A stretch of 64,000 nt of DNA, taken from assembly GCF_000744655.1 (NCBI RefSeq), contig NZ_JQMJ01000004.1, positions 62,001-126,000 of the forward strand, written 5' to 3'. Origin of the DNA: Streptacidiphilus rugosus AM-16 (lineage in GTDB: Bacteria; Actinomycetota; Actinomycetes; Streptomycetales; Streptomycetaceae). The position numbers were made by a program, and so were the translations under genes. A model generated the notes under the pieces. That model saw only the letters and a list, made by a program, of their open reading frames with translations. It had not been told where the DNA came from and made no database searches. Shown here one piece after another: positions 16,558-32,330 of this stretch (its first letter is position 1; each line of letters begins with the position of its first letter).

Positions 16558-17610
16558 ATGCCCACTGTCGAAGACCGGGCACGGTCGTCGATGCAGGAGC
16601 GCCTGGAGAACTTCAGGGCGCTCCTGGGACCGACGCCGATCACGCCCGTCACGCTGAACATCGGTGGGCGCCCCCGGACCATCCACCTCAAGCTGGAGGG
16701 ACACAACGTCGCCGGCTCCGTGAAGGCGCGCACGGCCTACGGGCTCGTGCGGAGCCTTCTGGAGCAGGGCCGGCTGCAGCCGGGGGGCCGACTCCTGGAG
16801 TCCACCTCCGGCAACCTCGGCATCGCACTGGCGACGCTGGCCCGCTATCTCGGAGTGAGCTTCACCGCGGTGGTGGACCCGCTGATCGCGCCCGAGTGCC
16901 TGCACCGGCTGTCCGAGCTCGGCGCGGACGTCGTGACGGTCACCGAGCGGGACGCCTCCGGCGGCTATCTGCTGTCCCGTCTGGCGACCGTGGCGGAGCT
17001 GCTGGAGGCCGACGACAGCTACGTCTGGACCAACCAGTACGGCAGCCCGGAGAACCCGGCCATCCACCGGGAACTGACGGGACCTGAGCTCCTGGGCCAG
17101 CTGCCGCGCTCTCCGGACGCGGTGTTCGCGGCGATATCCACCGGCGGGACCTTCTCGGGCATCAGCCAGTACTTCCGGGAGCACAGTCCGGGGACGGCGA
17201 TGGTCGCCGTGGACATCGAGGGTTCGGTGGCCTTCCGTGGCAGTCCCGGCCGTCGGCACCTGTCCGGCATCGGGGCGAGTCGTCCGTCGGGCTTTCTGGA
17301 CGACTCCCTGGTGGACCACTTCGCGATCGCGGGCATCTACGAGTCCGCCCACTACTGCCGTCTGGTCCTGCGGACCGCGGGTCTGCATCTGGGGGCCTCG
17401 GCGGGAGCGGTCGTCGCGGGCTGTGTCCGCTATCTGACGAGGCATCCGGAGACCGACCTCGTGGTCTGTCTCTGCGCCGACGGCGGCGAGAAGTACGCCG
17501 GCACCGTCTACAGCGACGCGTGGCTCCGGTCGATCGGACTGGAACCGCCGCCGGAAGCCGACGCCGTACCCGTCGCGTCCGAGGACGCTATCCTCTCTGG
17601 AGTTGGTTGA
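16558..17610 (+). CDS. PLP-dependent cysteine-synthase-fold enzyme, SbnA-like (diaminopropionate biosynthesis)
   Basis: The 350-aa fold-type II PLP enzyme has its Schiff-base lysine in AGSVKARTAYG (Lys56), the STSGNLGIAL phosphate loop (about 82-91) and the STGGTFSGIS loop. SbnA condenses O-phospho-L-serine with glutamate to N-(1-amino-1-carboxyethyl)-glutamate, the first step to L-2,3-diaminopropionate in staphyloferrin B; VioB does the same for viomycin. An SbnB-like partner lies 2.5 kb downstream in the same run, which supports this function. A plain or O-ureidoserine-type beta-substitution is the alternative. Confidence 0.82.
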   Translation: MPTVEDRARSSMQERLENFRALLGPTPITPVTLNIGGRPRTIHLKLEGHNVAGSVKARTAYGLVRSLLEQGRLQPGGRLLESTSGNLGIALATLARYLGVSFTAVVDPLIAPECLHRLSELGADVVTVTERDASGGYLLSRLATVAELLEADDSYVWTNQYGSPENPAIHRELTGPELLGQLPRSPDAVFAAISTGGTFSGISQYFREHSPGTAMVAVDIEGSVAFRGSPGRRHLSGIGASRPSGFLDDSLVDHFAIAGIYESAHYCRLVLRTAGLHLGASAGAVVAGCVRYLTRHPETDLVVCLCADGGEKYAGTVYSDAWLRSIGLEPPPEADAVPVASEDAILSGVG

Positions 17611-17683
17611 GAGAATTCCATGAATTACCCAGATCCGCAGGGCGCTGCGATCGGCAGGTCCGTGCACCGAGGGAATTACCACA

Positions 17684-19483
17684 ATGCAGGGTGTCTCCGA
17701 GATCCGTGAAGAACTCGAACAGTATGTGCGTCGAGGTGCCGGGCTGCCGGCTCCGGCCGACGCGCTGGGCGCGCTCGGCTCACTCGCCGAGAGCGACCTG
17801 CAGCGCACGGACGAGCACGATCTCGCCATCCTGCTGTGCCTGGCCGGTCTCTGTGCCGGACTGGCCGGGCAGGGACCTTCGGTGTCCGACCTGAAGGCGG
17901 TCGCGGACCGCTACGCGGACACCTCGATCCTCTACACCGGGCGGGTTCTGCCGCGCGCCAAGGCGACCGTCGAGCTCGTCCACGAAGGACTTGAAGGGAA
18001 GTCCCTCGACAAGCTGGTCGAAGCTGCCGATTCGATCAGCCAGGGCTGGCCCGAGTATTCCGCTTCGATTTTCCCTGAGGCTTTTTTCCGGCTGTCGGGG
18101 AGAATGTCTGTCGAGAGTGCTGCCGAGGACTTCCGCGAGACCTCTTTCATCACCTGGAGGCGGGGGCTCGCGGAATGCGCCGCCGGGGCTGCCGACCGGG
18201 CGCTCACATCGTTCGGCGTCAGTCTCGCCAAATACCGGCAGTTCTCCTACTACGCGGACGCCGCCTGGCTCTACACCGACCTGGTGCTGACCCATCTGCT
18301 GACCGACGACCAGGAGGCCGCGATCCGGGTCCTGGACGAACAGCGCGGCTACGTGGACGAGGTGGTCGCCGCCGCCGGGCACCGTCCCACGACGGCGACC
18401 ACCTCCTACGCCTTCCACCTCGGCGACGTCCGGAGCGGCAGTTACAGCTCCTTCGTCGACTCGGCCGCCGTCGGCCCCCAGGGGCTGAACGAGGACGACC
18501 GGGCGCTGCTTCGGCGCTATGTGAAGGTGAGCGAGAGCCTGTTGGCCTACAGCAGGTCCCACGCGCGCCGGGATCTGGACGCCGCGGTGGACCTGTTCTC
18601 CTTCGGCTGGCTCGGCTACCTCTCCTCGCCCTACCCGGAGATCTTCCGTCGGCTCGCCGAGCACGCCGAGGGGTCGGCCGCGGCCTCTCCGCTGCTGACC
18701 GCCCATGTGCGGTGGCGCGGAATGCTGCAGGCGACCCAACTGCGCCTGAGGTCCACCGAACTGATCCGGACGGCGACGGAACTGCGCGACCGGCTCCGGG
18801 CGGCCGGGCTGGACCGGGAGGCGGACATCGCGCTGCTCGACGCGGGGATGCTGCACTTCGCGCTGTACGGCAAGGCGGCCACGGCCGCCTGGCTCTCACC
18901 GCAGGTGCACGAGCTGCGGCGGCGGGTTCCCGGCCCGCTGCAGGCGGTGGTGGAGACGCTCCAGGTCCCGCCGCAGGCGGGGCTGCAGAGCACCCTGGCG
19001 AACTACCTGGGCGTCAGGGCGGTCTACCGGGTGCCGGACTTCATGTCGGCGCTGGGCGTCTTCCGCCGGGGCCTGCGCGGCCGCAGGGAGATGCCGGCCG
19101 AGGTCGACATCGCCTGCTGCGGGGAGACTCTGTGGATCAACGGAGTCATGATCTACGCGACCACCCCGCCGGCGCTGGCGGCCATCTTCCGTGAGCTCGG
19201 CCAGGAGCTCCGCTCGGCGCGCGCCGAGGACCGGGAGGTCGCCTTCCTGTCCTCGGTCGAACTGGCCGCCAGGACCGGGCGGACCACGACGGCCATCGCC
19301 CAGATGGTCCGCCGGTTCCGCATGGTCTGTCAGGAACAGCTGGACCGCAGTACCGAGCTCGGCCTCAAGCCGGACGACCTCCTCCAGGGACGCCCCGGCT
19401 ACCGGTTCAACCCGATGCTGGTCGGCGAGGTGGCGTTCCATCCCGCCTCCGGCGACCGGGCGCCCGGTGCCGCCGAAGGGTGA
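17684..19483 (+). CDS. Unknown 599-aa helical protein, possible regulator
   Basis: Not recognised. The protein is soluble and strongly helical over residues about 1-440 (many Ala/Leu/Arg repeats, TPR-like texture: DRALTSFGVSLAKYRQFSYYADAAWLYTDLV). A compact alpha/beta tail (about 445-590) includes VAFLSSVELAARTGRTTTAIAQMVRRFR, which could be a winged helix, then GRPGYRFNPM. It sits between SbnA-like and DUF2000/SbnB-like genes and is co-directional. Upstream, 73 A+T-richer bases hold its start region. It could be a transcription or scaffold factor, or a new biosynthetic enzyme. No catalytic motif is visible. Confidence 0.75.
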   Translation: MQGVSEIREELEQYVRRGAGLPAPADALGALGSLAESDLQRTDEHDLAILLCLAGLCAGLAGQGPSVSDLKAVADRYADTSILYTGRVLPRAKATVELVHEGLEGKSLDKLVEAADSISQGWPEYSASIFPEAFFRLSGRMSVESAAEDFRETSFITWRRGLAECAAGAADRALTSFGVSLAKYRQFSYYADAAWLYTDLVLTHLLTDDQEAAIRVLDEQRGYVDEVVAAAGHRPTTATTSYAFHLGDVRSGSYSSFVDSAAVGPQGLNEDDRALLRRYVKVSESLLAYSRSHARRDLDAAVDLFSFGWLGYLSSPYPEIFRRLAEHAEGSAAASPLLTAHVRWRGMLQATQLRLRSTELIRTATELRDRLRAAGLDREADIALLDAGMLHFALYGKAATAAWLSPQVHELRRRVPGPLQAVVETLQVPPQAGLQSTLANYLGVRAVYRVPDFMSALGVFRRGLRGRREMPAEVDIACCGETLWINGVMIYATTPPALAAIFRELGQELRSARAEDREVAFLSSVELAARTGRTTTAIAQMVRRFRMVCQEQLDRSTELGLKPDDLLQGRPGYRFNPMLVGEVAFHPASGDRAPGAAEG

Positions 19484-19610
19484 GGCGCCACCTCACCCGT
19501 GGACGTCCCCGACGCCCCACCACCCGCACGACCGAACGACCCGAACCACTCACGCTCGCACCACCGAACCGACCGACCGCACCAGATCTCACCACCGTCA
19601 AGGAGTCCAG

Positions 19611-20072
19611 GTGTCCACGCTGACCGTCGATCCCTCCGCCGTCGACCCCGACTGGAAGTTCGCCGTCGTCCTGAAGGCGAAGCTGCCCGCCGGAGTCGCG
19701 CTCAACGCCGCCGCCCACACGTCCCTGGGTCTGGCCGCTCTGGCGGGGGCCGAGCACCCGGAGCTGGCCGCGAAGATGTCCTTCCTGAACTTCCTCGACG
19801 CCGACGGGGGCTCGCACGCCCCGATCTCCGGGCTGTCGCTGGTCGTGCTGGAGGGCCGCGCCGCGGGCCTGCGCCGGTTCCGTGCCGAGGCACGGGCGGC
19901 GGGGCTGCTGGTCAACGACTTCGTGTCGGCGATGACCGGAGACACCTACGCCGAGCAGCTGACCCGGGTGGCCGGCCTGCCGGAGGAGTCGCTGGACTAC
20001 TACGCGGTCGCCGCCTTCGGTCGGCGCGACGAACTCGATCCGCTCACCAAGAAGTTCTCCCTGTGGAAGTAG
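19611..20072 (+). CDS. DUF2000 family protein
   Basis: This 153-aa protein has KFAVVLKAKLPAGVALNAAAHTSLGLAAL at residues about 12-40 and a C-terminal DPLTKKFSLWK, matching the DUF2000 family (peptidyl-tRNA hydrolase-like fold). Members have no assigned biochemical role. AAGGAG precedes GTG 19611. It is placed directly before the SbnB-like gene, with 33 bases between, so it is probably part of the same precursor pathway. Confidence 0.75.
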   Translation: MSTLTVDPSAVDPDWKFAVVLKAKLPAGVALNAAAHTSLGLAALAGAEHPELAAKMSFLNFLDADGGSHAPISGLSLVVLEGRAAGLRRFRAEARAAGLLVNDFVSAMTGDTYAEQLTRVAGLPEESLDYYAVAAFGRRDELDPLTKKFSLWK

Positions 20073-20105
20073 CCCGGGGAGACCACCCGAGGGAAATGGG
20101 AACCC

Positions 20106-21122
20106 ATGACAACCGCACCACCGCTCGTCGTGATCCCCGGCCGCCTGGTCGAGGAGGTGCTGCGTGACGCGCACGCGGAAGCACGGCAGATGGTCGAGGA
20201 CGTCTACGTCCAGTCCTTCCAGGAACGGCTCGTCAACCCGGAGAGCCTCTTCCTGCGCCCGGCCCCCGAGGCCCGCGAACGGGTGATCGCGCTGCCGGCC
20301 TACGTGCCCGAGCCGACCCCCGCCATGGGCATCAAGTGGATCGCCAGCTTTCCGGAGAACCTGAGCGCGGGCCTCCCCCGGGCCTCGGCCACCATCGTGC
20401 TGAACGACGTCGCCACCGGATTCCCGGTCGCCCTGCTGGAGGGCGCTCGCATCAGCGGCTTCCGCACCGCGCTGTCCGCCCTGGTCGGCGCGAACGCCCT
20501 GGGCGACGGTTCCCGCCGGGCCGTCAAGTTCGCGGTCCTGGGCACCGGGTACATCGCCGACACGACCGTCCGCGCCTTCCTCGAGGACGGCTGGCAGTGG
20601 GACGAGGGGGCCGTGTTCGACCTCTCCCCCGACCGCGCCCAGGACTTCGTCGACCGGCTCGGCACGAACGGCGCCGATCCGCGGCTCGGCGTCGCCACGA
20701 CCGCCGAGGAGGCCCTCGCCGGGGCCGACCTGGTGCTCCTCGCCACGACGGCCGTCACCCCGCACATCGGCGACCTGAGCATGCTCGCCCCGCACGCGAC
20801 CGTCCTGCACATGTCGCTGCGGGACCTGACCCCCGCCGCCCTGGCCGGCGCCGACCACGTCGTCGACGACGTCTCCCACGCGCTGCGTGAGCGGACCTCG
20901 CTCGCCCTGGCCGTCGAGGACGGCACGGTGCCCCGCGCGGAGATCCACGCCGTGGGCGAGCTCCTCGTCGGCGGCGCCCGGCGCACCCCCGGCCGCAAGG
21001 CCGTCTACGCGCCCTTCGGCCTGGGCTCCCTCGACATCGCCCTCGGCCGGCTCGTCCTGGACCGCTCGCGGCATCTGGACGGCGCGCTCACCGTCGAGGA
21101 CTTCTCCGGCATCGCCGGCTAG
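20106..21122 (+). CDS. Ornithine cyclodeaminase/mu-crystallin family dehydrogenase, SbnB-like
   Basis: This 338-aa protein shows MGIKWIASFPEN (substrate-binding Lys), LEGARISGFRTALSALVGANAL, and a Rossmann fingerprint AVLGTGYIADTTVRAFL (about residues 141-157). SbnB oxidatively hydrolyses the SbnA product to L-2,3-diaminopropionate and 2-oxoglutarate with NAD. The SbnA-like gene upstream makes this more likely than lysine or ornithine cyclodeamination. The normal SbnA-SbnB pair is split here by two extra genes. Full length and intact. Confidence 0.83.
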   Translation: MTTAPPLVVIPGRLVEEVLRDAHAEARQMVEDVYVQSFQERLVNPESLFLRPAPEARERVIALPAYVPEPTPAMGIKWIASFPENLSAGLPRASATIVLNDVATGFPVALLEGARISGFRTALSALVGANALGDGSRRAVKFAVLGTGYIADTTVRAFLEDGWQWDEGAVFDLSPDRAQDFVDRLGTNGADPRLGVATTAEEALAGADLVLLATTAVTPHIGDLSMLAPHATVLHMSLRDLTPAALAGADHVVDDVSHALRERTSLALAVEDGTVPRAEIHAVGELLVGGARRTPGRKAVYAPFGLGSLDIALGRLVLDRSRHLDGALTVEDFSGIAG

Positions 21123-21135
21123 CGCACACCTCTGA

Positions 21136-22650
<1,515 letters not shown>

Positions 22651-22686
22651 CCTTCCGTTCCGGCTCTCATCCAAGGAGAAGTCTCC

Positions 22687-23913
<1,227 letters not shown>

Positions 23914-24044
23914 GCCTCCCGGCCCTCCGGGGCCGCCTCCGGGCCTGCTCCCCCACCCCTCCCCCACTGCTCCACCGACGTCACCGCCCCTGCGCAACCG
24001 CCATCCGCCCCGCGCACCACCGCCTCTAGGACAAGGAGTTGACC

Positions 24045-25024
24045 GTGCGAATCGCCGTCACGGGATCGATCGCCACCGACCATCTGATGCAGTTCCCGGG
24101 CCGGTTCACCGACCAGCTGATCGCCGACCGCCTCGAGACGGTCTCGCTCTCGTTCCTGGTGGACGAGCTGGAGGTGCGCCGGGGCGGCGTCGCGGCCAAC
24201 ATCGCGTTCGGCCTCGGCAGGCTCGGGCTGCGCCCGGTCCTGGTCGGCGCGGTCGGCGCCGACTTCGACGGGTACCGGGCCTGGCTGGAGGAGAACGGCG
24301 TCGACACCGACTCCGTCCACGTCTCCAGCACGGCGCAGACCGCCCGCTTCATGTGCACGACCGACCTGGCACAGAACCAGATCGCCTCCTTCTACGCCGG
24401 GGCGATGGCCGAGGCCGCCGGCATCTCGCTGAAGGAGACCCTGGCCGCCGGCGGTGGGGCGGACCTGGTCGTGGTCTCGCCGAACGACCCCGAGGCGATG
24501 GTCCGCCACACCGAGGAGGCCAGGGCACTGGGCATCCCCTTCCTGGCCGATCCGTCGCAGCAGCTCGCCCGACTCTCCGGCGAGCAGGTGCGCACACTGG
24601 TCGACGGAGCCCGCTACCTGTTCACCAACGAGTACGAGTCGGCGCTGCTGCTGGAGCGCACCGGCTGGACCGAGGACGAGGTGCTCACCCGCGTGGGCGC
24701 CTGGATCACCACGCTGGGCCCCCGTGGGGCGCAGATCCGGCAGACAGGGCTGCCGACCGTGACCGTCGCGGCTGTTCCCGAGCTCAACGTCGCCGACCCC
24801 ACGGGTGTCGGCGACGCCTTCCGGGCCGGCTTTCTCGCGGCGGTGAGCTGGGGCCTGGACCACGAGGACGCGGCCCGGCTCGGTTGCGCCTGCGCCACCG
24901 TCGTCCTGGAGAGCATCGGTTCGCAGGACCAGCGCCTCGGCGCGGAGGGCGTCGTCGCGCGCATCCGGCAGGCCTACGGCACCGAGACCGCGGACCTCCT
25001 CGCGAAGCACCTGGCGGTGACCGC

Positions 25025-25028
<4 letters not shown>
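24045..25028 (+). CDS. PfkB-family adenosine kinase-like sugar/nucleoside kinase
   Basis: A 327-aa ribokinase-fold protein with RRGGVAANIAFGLGRLG (first PfkB signature, about residues 45-62) and VADPTGVGDAFRAGFLAA (second signature, catalytic Asp near 255). Homologues next to metH/metF/ahcY in actinomycetes are adenosine kinases that clear the adenosine released by AhcY. GTG 24045 was chosen over TTG 24039 because the AAGGAG site would abut the latter. The stop overlaps the metH GTG. Substrate by context rather than by proof. Confidence 0.83.
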
Positions 25029-28549
<3,521 letters not shown>

Positions 28550-28562
28550 AAGGACACACCTC

Positions 28563-29495
28563 ATGGCCGAGCGCTACCGGCGTGCTCCCCAGCCCAAGCT
28601 CGGGGAACTGCTCGCCGCCGGTGACACCTCGTACTCCTTCGAGTTCTTCCCGCCTCGTTCCGAACTCGCCGAGCGCCGGTTCTGGAAGGCGCTGCGCCGG
28701 GTGGAGGCGGCCTCCCCCGCGTTCGTGTCGATCACCTACGGCGCGGGCGGGACCTCCCGCGACCAGACGATCCGGATCGCCGAACGCGTCGCCACGGAGA
28801 CCACGCTGACCCCGGTCGCCCACCTGACCGCCGTCGGGCACTCCTTGGCCGAGCTGCGCAACATCGTGGGCCGGTACGCCGAGGCCGGCATCACGAACGT
28901 GCTGGCGCTGCGCGGTGACCCGCCCGGCGACCCGCGCGCCGACTGGGTCCGGCACCCCGAAGGCTTCGACCACGCCGCCGAGCTGGTCGAAATGATCAGG
29001 GAGTGCGGGGACTTCTCCATCGGTGTCGCCGCCTTCCCCGAAGGCCACCCACGCTCCCGCGACCAGGACGTGGACCTGCGTCACTTCGTGGACAAGTGCC
29101 GGGCCGGCGCGGACTACGCGATCACCCAGATGTTCTTCCGCGTCGAGGCCTACCTGCGGCTGCGCGACCGTCTGGAGGCGGTTGGCTGCGACACCCCGGT
29201 GATCCCCGAGATCATCCCCATCACCGACCACGCCCAACTGAAGCGGTTCGCCGCGCTCAGCGACGCGACTCTCCCGCCCGCGCTGGCCGCGCAGTTGGAG
29301 CGGCACCGCGACAGCCCGGACGACGTCCGGCGGATCGGCATGGCGCACGCGCACGAGATGTGCGCCCGCCTGGTCGACGCCGGGGCGCCCGGCCTGCACT
29401 TCATCACGCTGAACCGGGCCGAGGACGCGCTGGCGCTGCAGGGTGCCGTCGCCGACCGTCTTCCGCTGCCCGCGGCCCTTCCCTTCCGTGCCTGA
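28563..29495 (+). CDS. metF: 5,10-methylenetetrahydrofolate reductase
   Basis: This 310-aa flavoprotein has [18 protein letters not shown] at the N-terminus, [33 protein letters not shown] and [12 protein letters not shown], the MetF active-site and FAD motifs. It supplies methyl-tetrahydrofolate to the MetH encoded just upstream. AAAGGA lies 10 bases before the ATG. Confidence 0.95.
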   Translation: MAERYRRAPQPKLGELLAAGDTSYSFEFFPPRSELAERRFWKALRRVEAASPAFVSITYGAGGTSRDQTIRIAERVATETTLTPVAHLTAVGHSLAELRNIVGRYAEAGITNVLALRGDPPGDPRADWVRHPEGFDHAAELVEMIRECGDFSIGVAAFPEGHPRSRDQDVDLRHFVDKCRAGADYAITQMFFRVEAYLRLRDRLEAVGCDTPVIPEIIPITDHAQLKRFAALSDATLPPALAAQLERHRDSPDDVRRIGMAHAHEMCARLVDAGAPGLHFITLNRAEDALALQGAVADRLPLPAALPFRA

Positions 29496-29531
29496 CGACC
29501 GTCAGTCCTTTTGGAGCCTGAGTGTCCTTCC

Positions 29532-31001
29532 ATGAACCACAGAACTCTGATCATCGGCGGTGGCGCCACCGCGGTGTCCGCCCTCACCCAGTTGGTCCGC
29601 GTCCCCTCGGTGACGTCGATCACCACCATCGATCCCCGTCCGGCCGGGCTTGGGCATGCGTTCGGGGTCACCGATCCGCAGCTCCTGTGCAACACCTCGG
29701 TCGATGTCACCTCCCTCGACCCTGACGGGCCGTCCGGCCTGCTTCGCTACCTGACCGAGCGCGGCTGGCCGGTCGGGCCGGACGACTTCGTGCCGCGCTA
29801 CCTGGTCGGCCACTACTGCCGGGAGGTGTACCTGCGCAGCCGGCGCGACGCGGAGCGTCGCGGGATCGCGGTCGACCACCGGTCGGCGCGGGCGACGGCC
29901 ATCCGCTCCCGGATCACCGGGCCCGGCCCGGACGACCGGGAGTACACGGTCGAGCTCGACGACGGAAGCCGGGTGACCGGTACCGAGGTGCTGGTCTGTC
30001 TCGGGCTGGACCGGCCCCGGGTGCCCGAGCTCGTCCGTGAGCACCTGGGCCGTCCCTCGCTGCTGGCGCAGCCCTATCCGGCGGACCGGCTGAGGTCGCT
30101 GCCCGGCGACGGAAGGGCTCTGGTCCTGGGCAGCAAACTGTCCGCCGTCGACGCCGCCCTGGTGCTGTGCCGCCGCGGCGTCGAGACCGTGATGGCGTCC
30201 CCGTCCGGCCGGCTGCCCGCCGTCAGGACCCGGTTGCGGCGGCCCGAGCGGCCCTTCCTCGACAGGCGCGGGTGGCGGCGGGCCTCCCCCGGCTCCCCGC
30301 ACCTGGACCTGGGCCTGACGCGCCTGCTGGTGTCCGCGATCCGCAAGGCGGGCGGGCGGCTGCCGCTGCGCGAGCAGACCTCCGACGCGCTCTCGGCGCG
30401 GCAGCGGCTCGACGACGAGCTGGCCCTCGCGGCCGCCGGCCGGGTGCCGTGGCAGGATGTCGTGGCCGAGGTCATCGACGCCGTCAACGAGTGGACCGCC
30501 CCCTGGGACGCGTCCCTGCGCGCCGAGGTGCTGGGGCGGTACCGCGAGGTGATGTCGCGGTACATCTCCTCCATCCCGCAGCGCAACGCCCGCCTGCTGG
30601 ACGAACACATGGCCGCGGGACGGCTCCGGCTGGCCCCCGGCTTCCCTCTCGAGGTTCGTCCCGAGGGCGCGGGCTGGCGGGTCGAGTGGCCGGACGGCCG
30701 GAGCGAGCGGTTCACCCACCTCGTCTGCGCCACCGGCTTCCAGCCGCCGCAGGTGGACCTGGCCGGGCCGGGCCGTTACCGGATCGGCGCGCCGGTGCAC
30801 GGCGACACGGCTCCCGAGATCACCGAGGATCTGCGGCTGCGCGACGCGCACCGCGGCGGCACCGAGCGGATCTGGCTGCTGGGGGCGGCCGCCCACCAGC
30901 GGACCGCCATCGTCAACTACCTGAACGCCGCGGCCAAGCACGCCAAGCGCGTGGCCGCCGAGATCGCGGCCGAGACCCCGCGCGCCCGATCGGCCGCCTG
31001 A
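29532..31001 (+). CDS. FAD/NAD(P)-binding oxidoreductase
   Basis: The 489-aa protein starts with a dinucleotide fold TLIIGGGATAVSALTQL (residues 4-20). It has a second one, ALVLGSKLSAVDAALVLCRRG, near 195-215, and ends with CATGFQPPQVDL and a TAIVNYLNAAAKHAKRVA helix. This layout matches the FAD-NAD(P)-binding (PF13454-like) group related to flavin monooxygenases. Partner and substrate are unknown. Position between metF and an ATP-grasp ligase suggests oxidation or N-hydroxylation of a building block. ATG 29532 was preferred; an upstream TTG at 29511 is possible. Confidence 0.75.
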   Translation: MNHRTLIIGGGATAVSALTQLVRVPSVTSITTIDPRPAGLGHAFGVTDPQLLCNTSVDVTSLDPDGPSGLLRYLTERGWPVGPDDFVPRYLVGHYCREVYLRSRRDAERRGIAVDHRSARATAIRSRITGPGPDDREYTVELDDGSRVTGTEVLVCLGLDRPRVPELVREHLGRPSLLAQPYPADRLRSLPGDGRALVLGSKLSAVDAALVLCRRGVETVMASPSGRLPAVRTRLRRPERPFLDRRGWRRASPGSPHLDLGLTRLLVSAIRKAGGRLPLREQTSDALSARQRLDDELALAAAGRVPWQDVVAEVIDAVNEWTAPWDASLRAEVLGRYREVMSRYISSIPQRNARLLDEHMAAGRLRLAPGFPLEVRPEGAGWRVEWPDGRSERFTHLVCATGFQPPQVDLAGPGRYRIGAPVHGDTAPEITEDLRLRDAHRGGTERIWLLGAAAHQRTAIVNYLNAAAKHAKRVAAEIAAETPRARSAA

Positions 31002-31068
31002 TCCCCCGCACGGCCCACCACGTCCGTTCCATGCCCACGTCCCGAGCAGCGACAGAAAGCCACCTCCC

Positions 31069-32328
31069 GTGATAGTTCTCGTCAACCCCGTGTCCACCGG
31101 AGCCGAGCTGGCCCAGGCCTTCCGCGAGGAGGGCGCCGAGTGCCTGCACCTGTACGAGCCCGAGCACCTGCCGGCCTACGACGCGGACGACGTCTCCCCG
31201 CACACCTTCCTGCACCGGGACCGCGAGGACACCCTGCGGCTGCTGCGGCAGGTCGGCGCCACCGCGGTGATCGCGGCGAGCGAGTTCGGCGTCACGCTCG
31301 CGGACACATTGGCCGCGGCGCTCGGACTGGACCACCACCGCCGCGAGTTGATCGGGGCCCGCCGCGACAAGCAGCTGATGGTCCGGGCCCTGGAGGCCGC
31401 CGGCGTCCCGACGGCCCGCACGGTGCCGGTGCGCTCGGAGGCCGCGCTGCGGCGGGCTCTCGCCGCATGGACCGGCGGTTTCCCGGTCATGGTCAAGCCG
31501 CGCAACAGCGCCGGCAGCGACGGCTGCCGGATCTGCCGCACGCCCGAGGAGGCGCTGGCGGCGTTCGGTGCGATCGCCGACGAGTGGAACCTGATGGGCG
31601 AGCGCAACGACGAGGTCCTGCTCCAGGAGTTCCTGGCCGGAACCCAGTACATCGTGAACACCGTCAGCCGGTCCGGCCGGCACCTGCTGTCCGAGGTCTA
31701 CCGCGAGCGGATCGACCACGTCGACGGCGCTCCTGTGCTGCGGCACATCATCTCCCGCCCCACGCCGACCGCCGAGGAGGACGGGCTGGTCGCGTACGTG
31801 CTGGACTGCCTCGACGCCCTGGGGATCCGTGAGGGAGCGGCCCACACCGAGGTGATGCTGACCCCGGCGGGGCCGCGTCTGATCGAGGTCAACTCCCGGG
31901 TCATGGGTCCTTCCCTGTCCCCCGACCCCTACTTCGCGGGGTTCGGCTACAGCCAGCAGCATCTGGTGGTCGAGCGGTACCTGCGCCCGGAGGCGTTCGC
32001 CGCCCGTTTCGAAGTCCCCTACGCCCCGGAGCGCATCGTCGCCAAGGCCTTCCTTCGGCCGCACGGGGACGGCGTGCTGCAGGCCGTCGACGGTCTGCGG
32101 ACGCTGCGGCGGCTGCCGGGGTTCCACAGCCTCGACAAGATGCCCGCCGTCGGCGAACCCGTCCGCGACCGGTACCTCACCACAGCGGCGTCCGGCATCG
32201 CCTTCTTCGTCCACGACGACGCCGAGGTGCTCGACGCCTCCCTGGCCGCGCTGCACGCGCTGGAGGACTCCGGCGCCCTGTTCCGGCTGCGCCCCGAACC
32301 GTCCCTGGTAGCGCAAGGAGTCAACTGA
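31069..32328 (+). CDS. ATP-grasp peptide/amide ligase (subfamily C)
   Basis: A 419-aa ATP-grasp enzyme. The N-terminal domain (VLVNPVSTGAELAQAFREEG) precedes ARRDKQLMVRALEAAG. The ATP-binding lysine is in VMVKPRNSAGSDG (about residues 140-152), LLQEFLAGTQYIVNTV follows, and the metal-binding end is LIEVNSRVMG (about 270), with intact Glu and Asn. Enzymes of this kind activate a carboxylate as acyl-phosphate and join it to an amine. It is followed 2 bases later by a DMT exporter. A paralogue that has lost these motifs lies 1.1 kb away on the other strand. Confidence 0.85.
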   Translation: MIVLVNPVSTGAELAQAFREEGAECLHLYEPEHLPAYDADDVSPHTFLHRDREDTLRLLRQVGATAVIAASEFGVTLADTLAAALGLDHHRRELIGARRDKQLMVRALEAAGVPTARTVPVRSEAALRRALAAWTGGFPVMVKPRNSAGSDGCRICRTPEEALAAFGAIADEWNLMGERNDEVLLQEFLAGTQYIVNTVSRSGRHLLSEVYRERIDHVDGAPVLRHIISRPTPTAEEDGLVAYVLDCLDALGIREGAAHTEVMLTPAGPRLIEVNSRVMGPSLSPDPYFAGFGYSQQHLVVERYLRPEAFAARFEVPYAPERIVAKAFLRPHGDGVLQAVDGLRTLRRLPGFHSLDKMPAVGEPVRDRYLTTAASGIAFFVHDDAEVLDASLAALHALEDSGALFRLRPEPSLVAQGVN

Positions 32329-32330
32329 CC

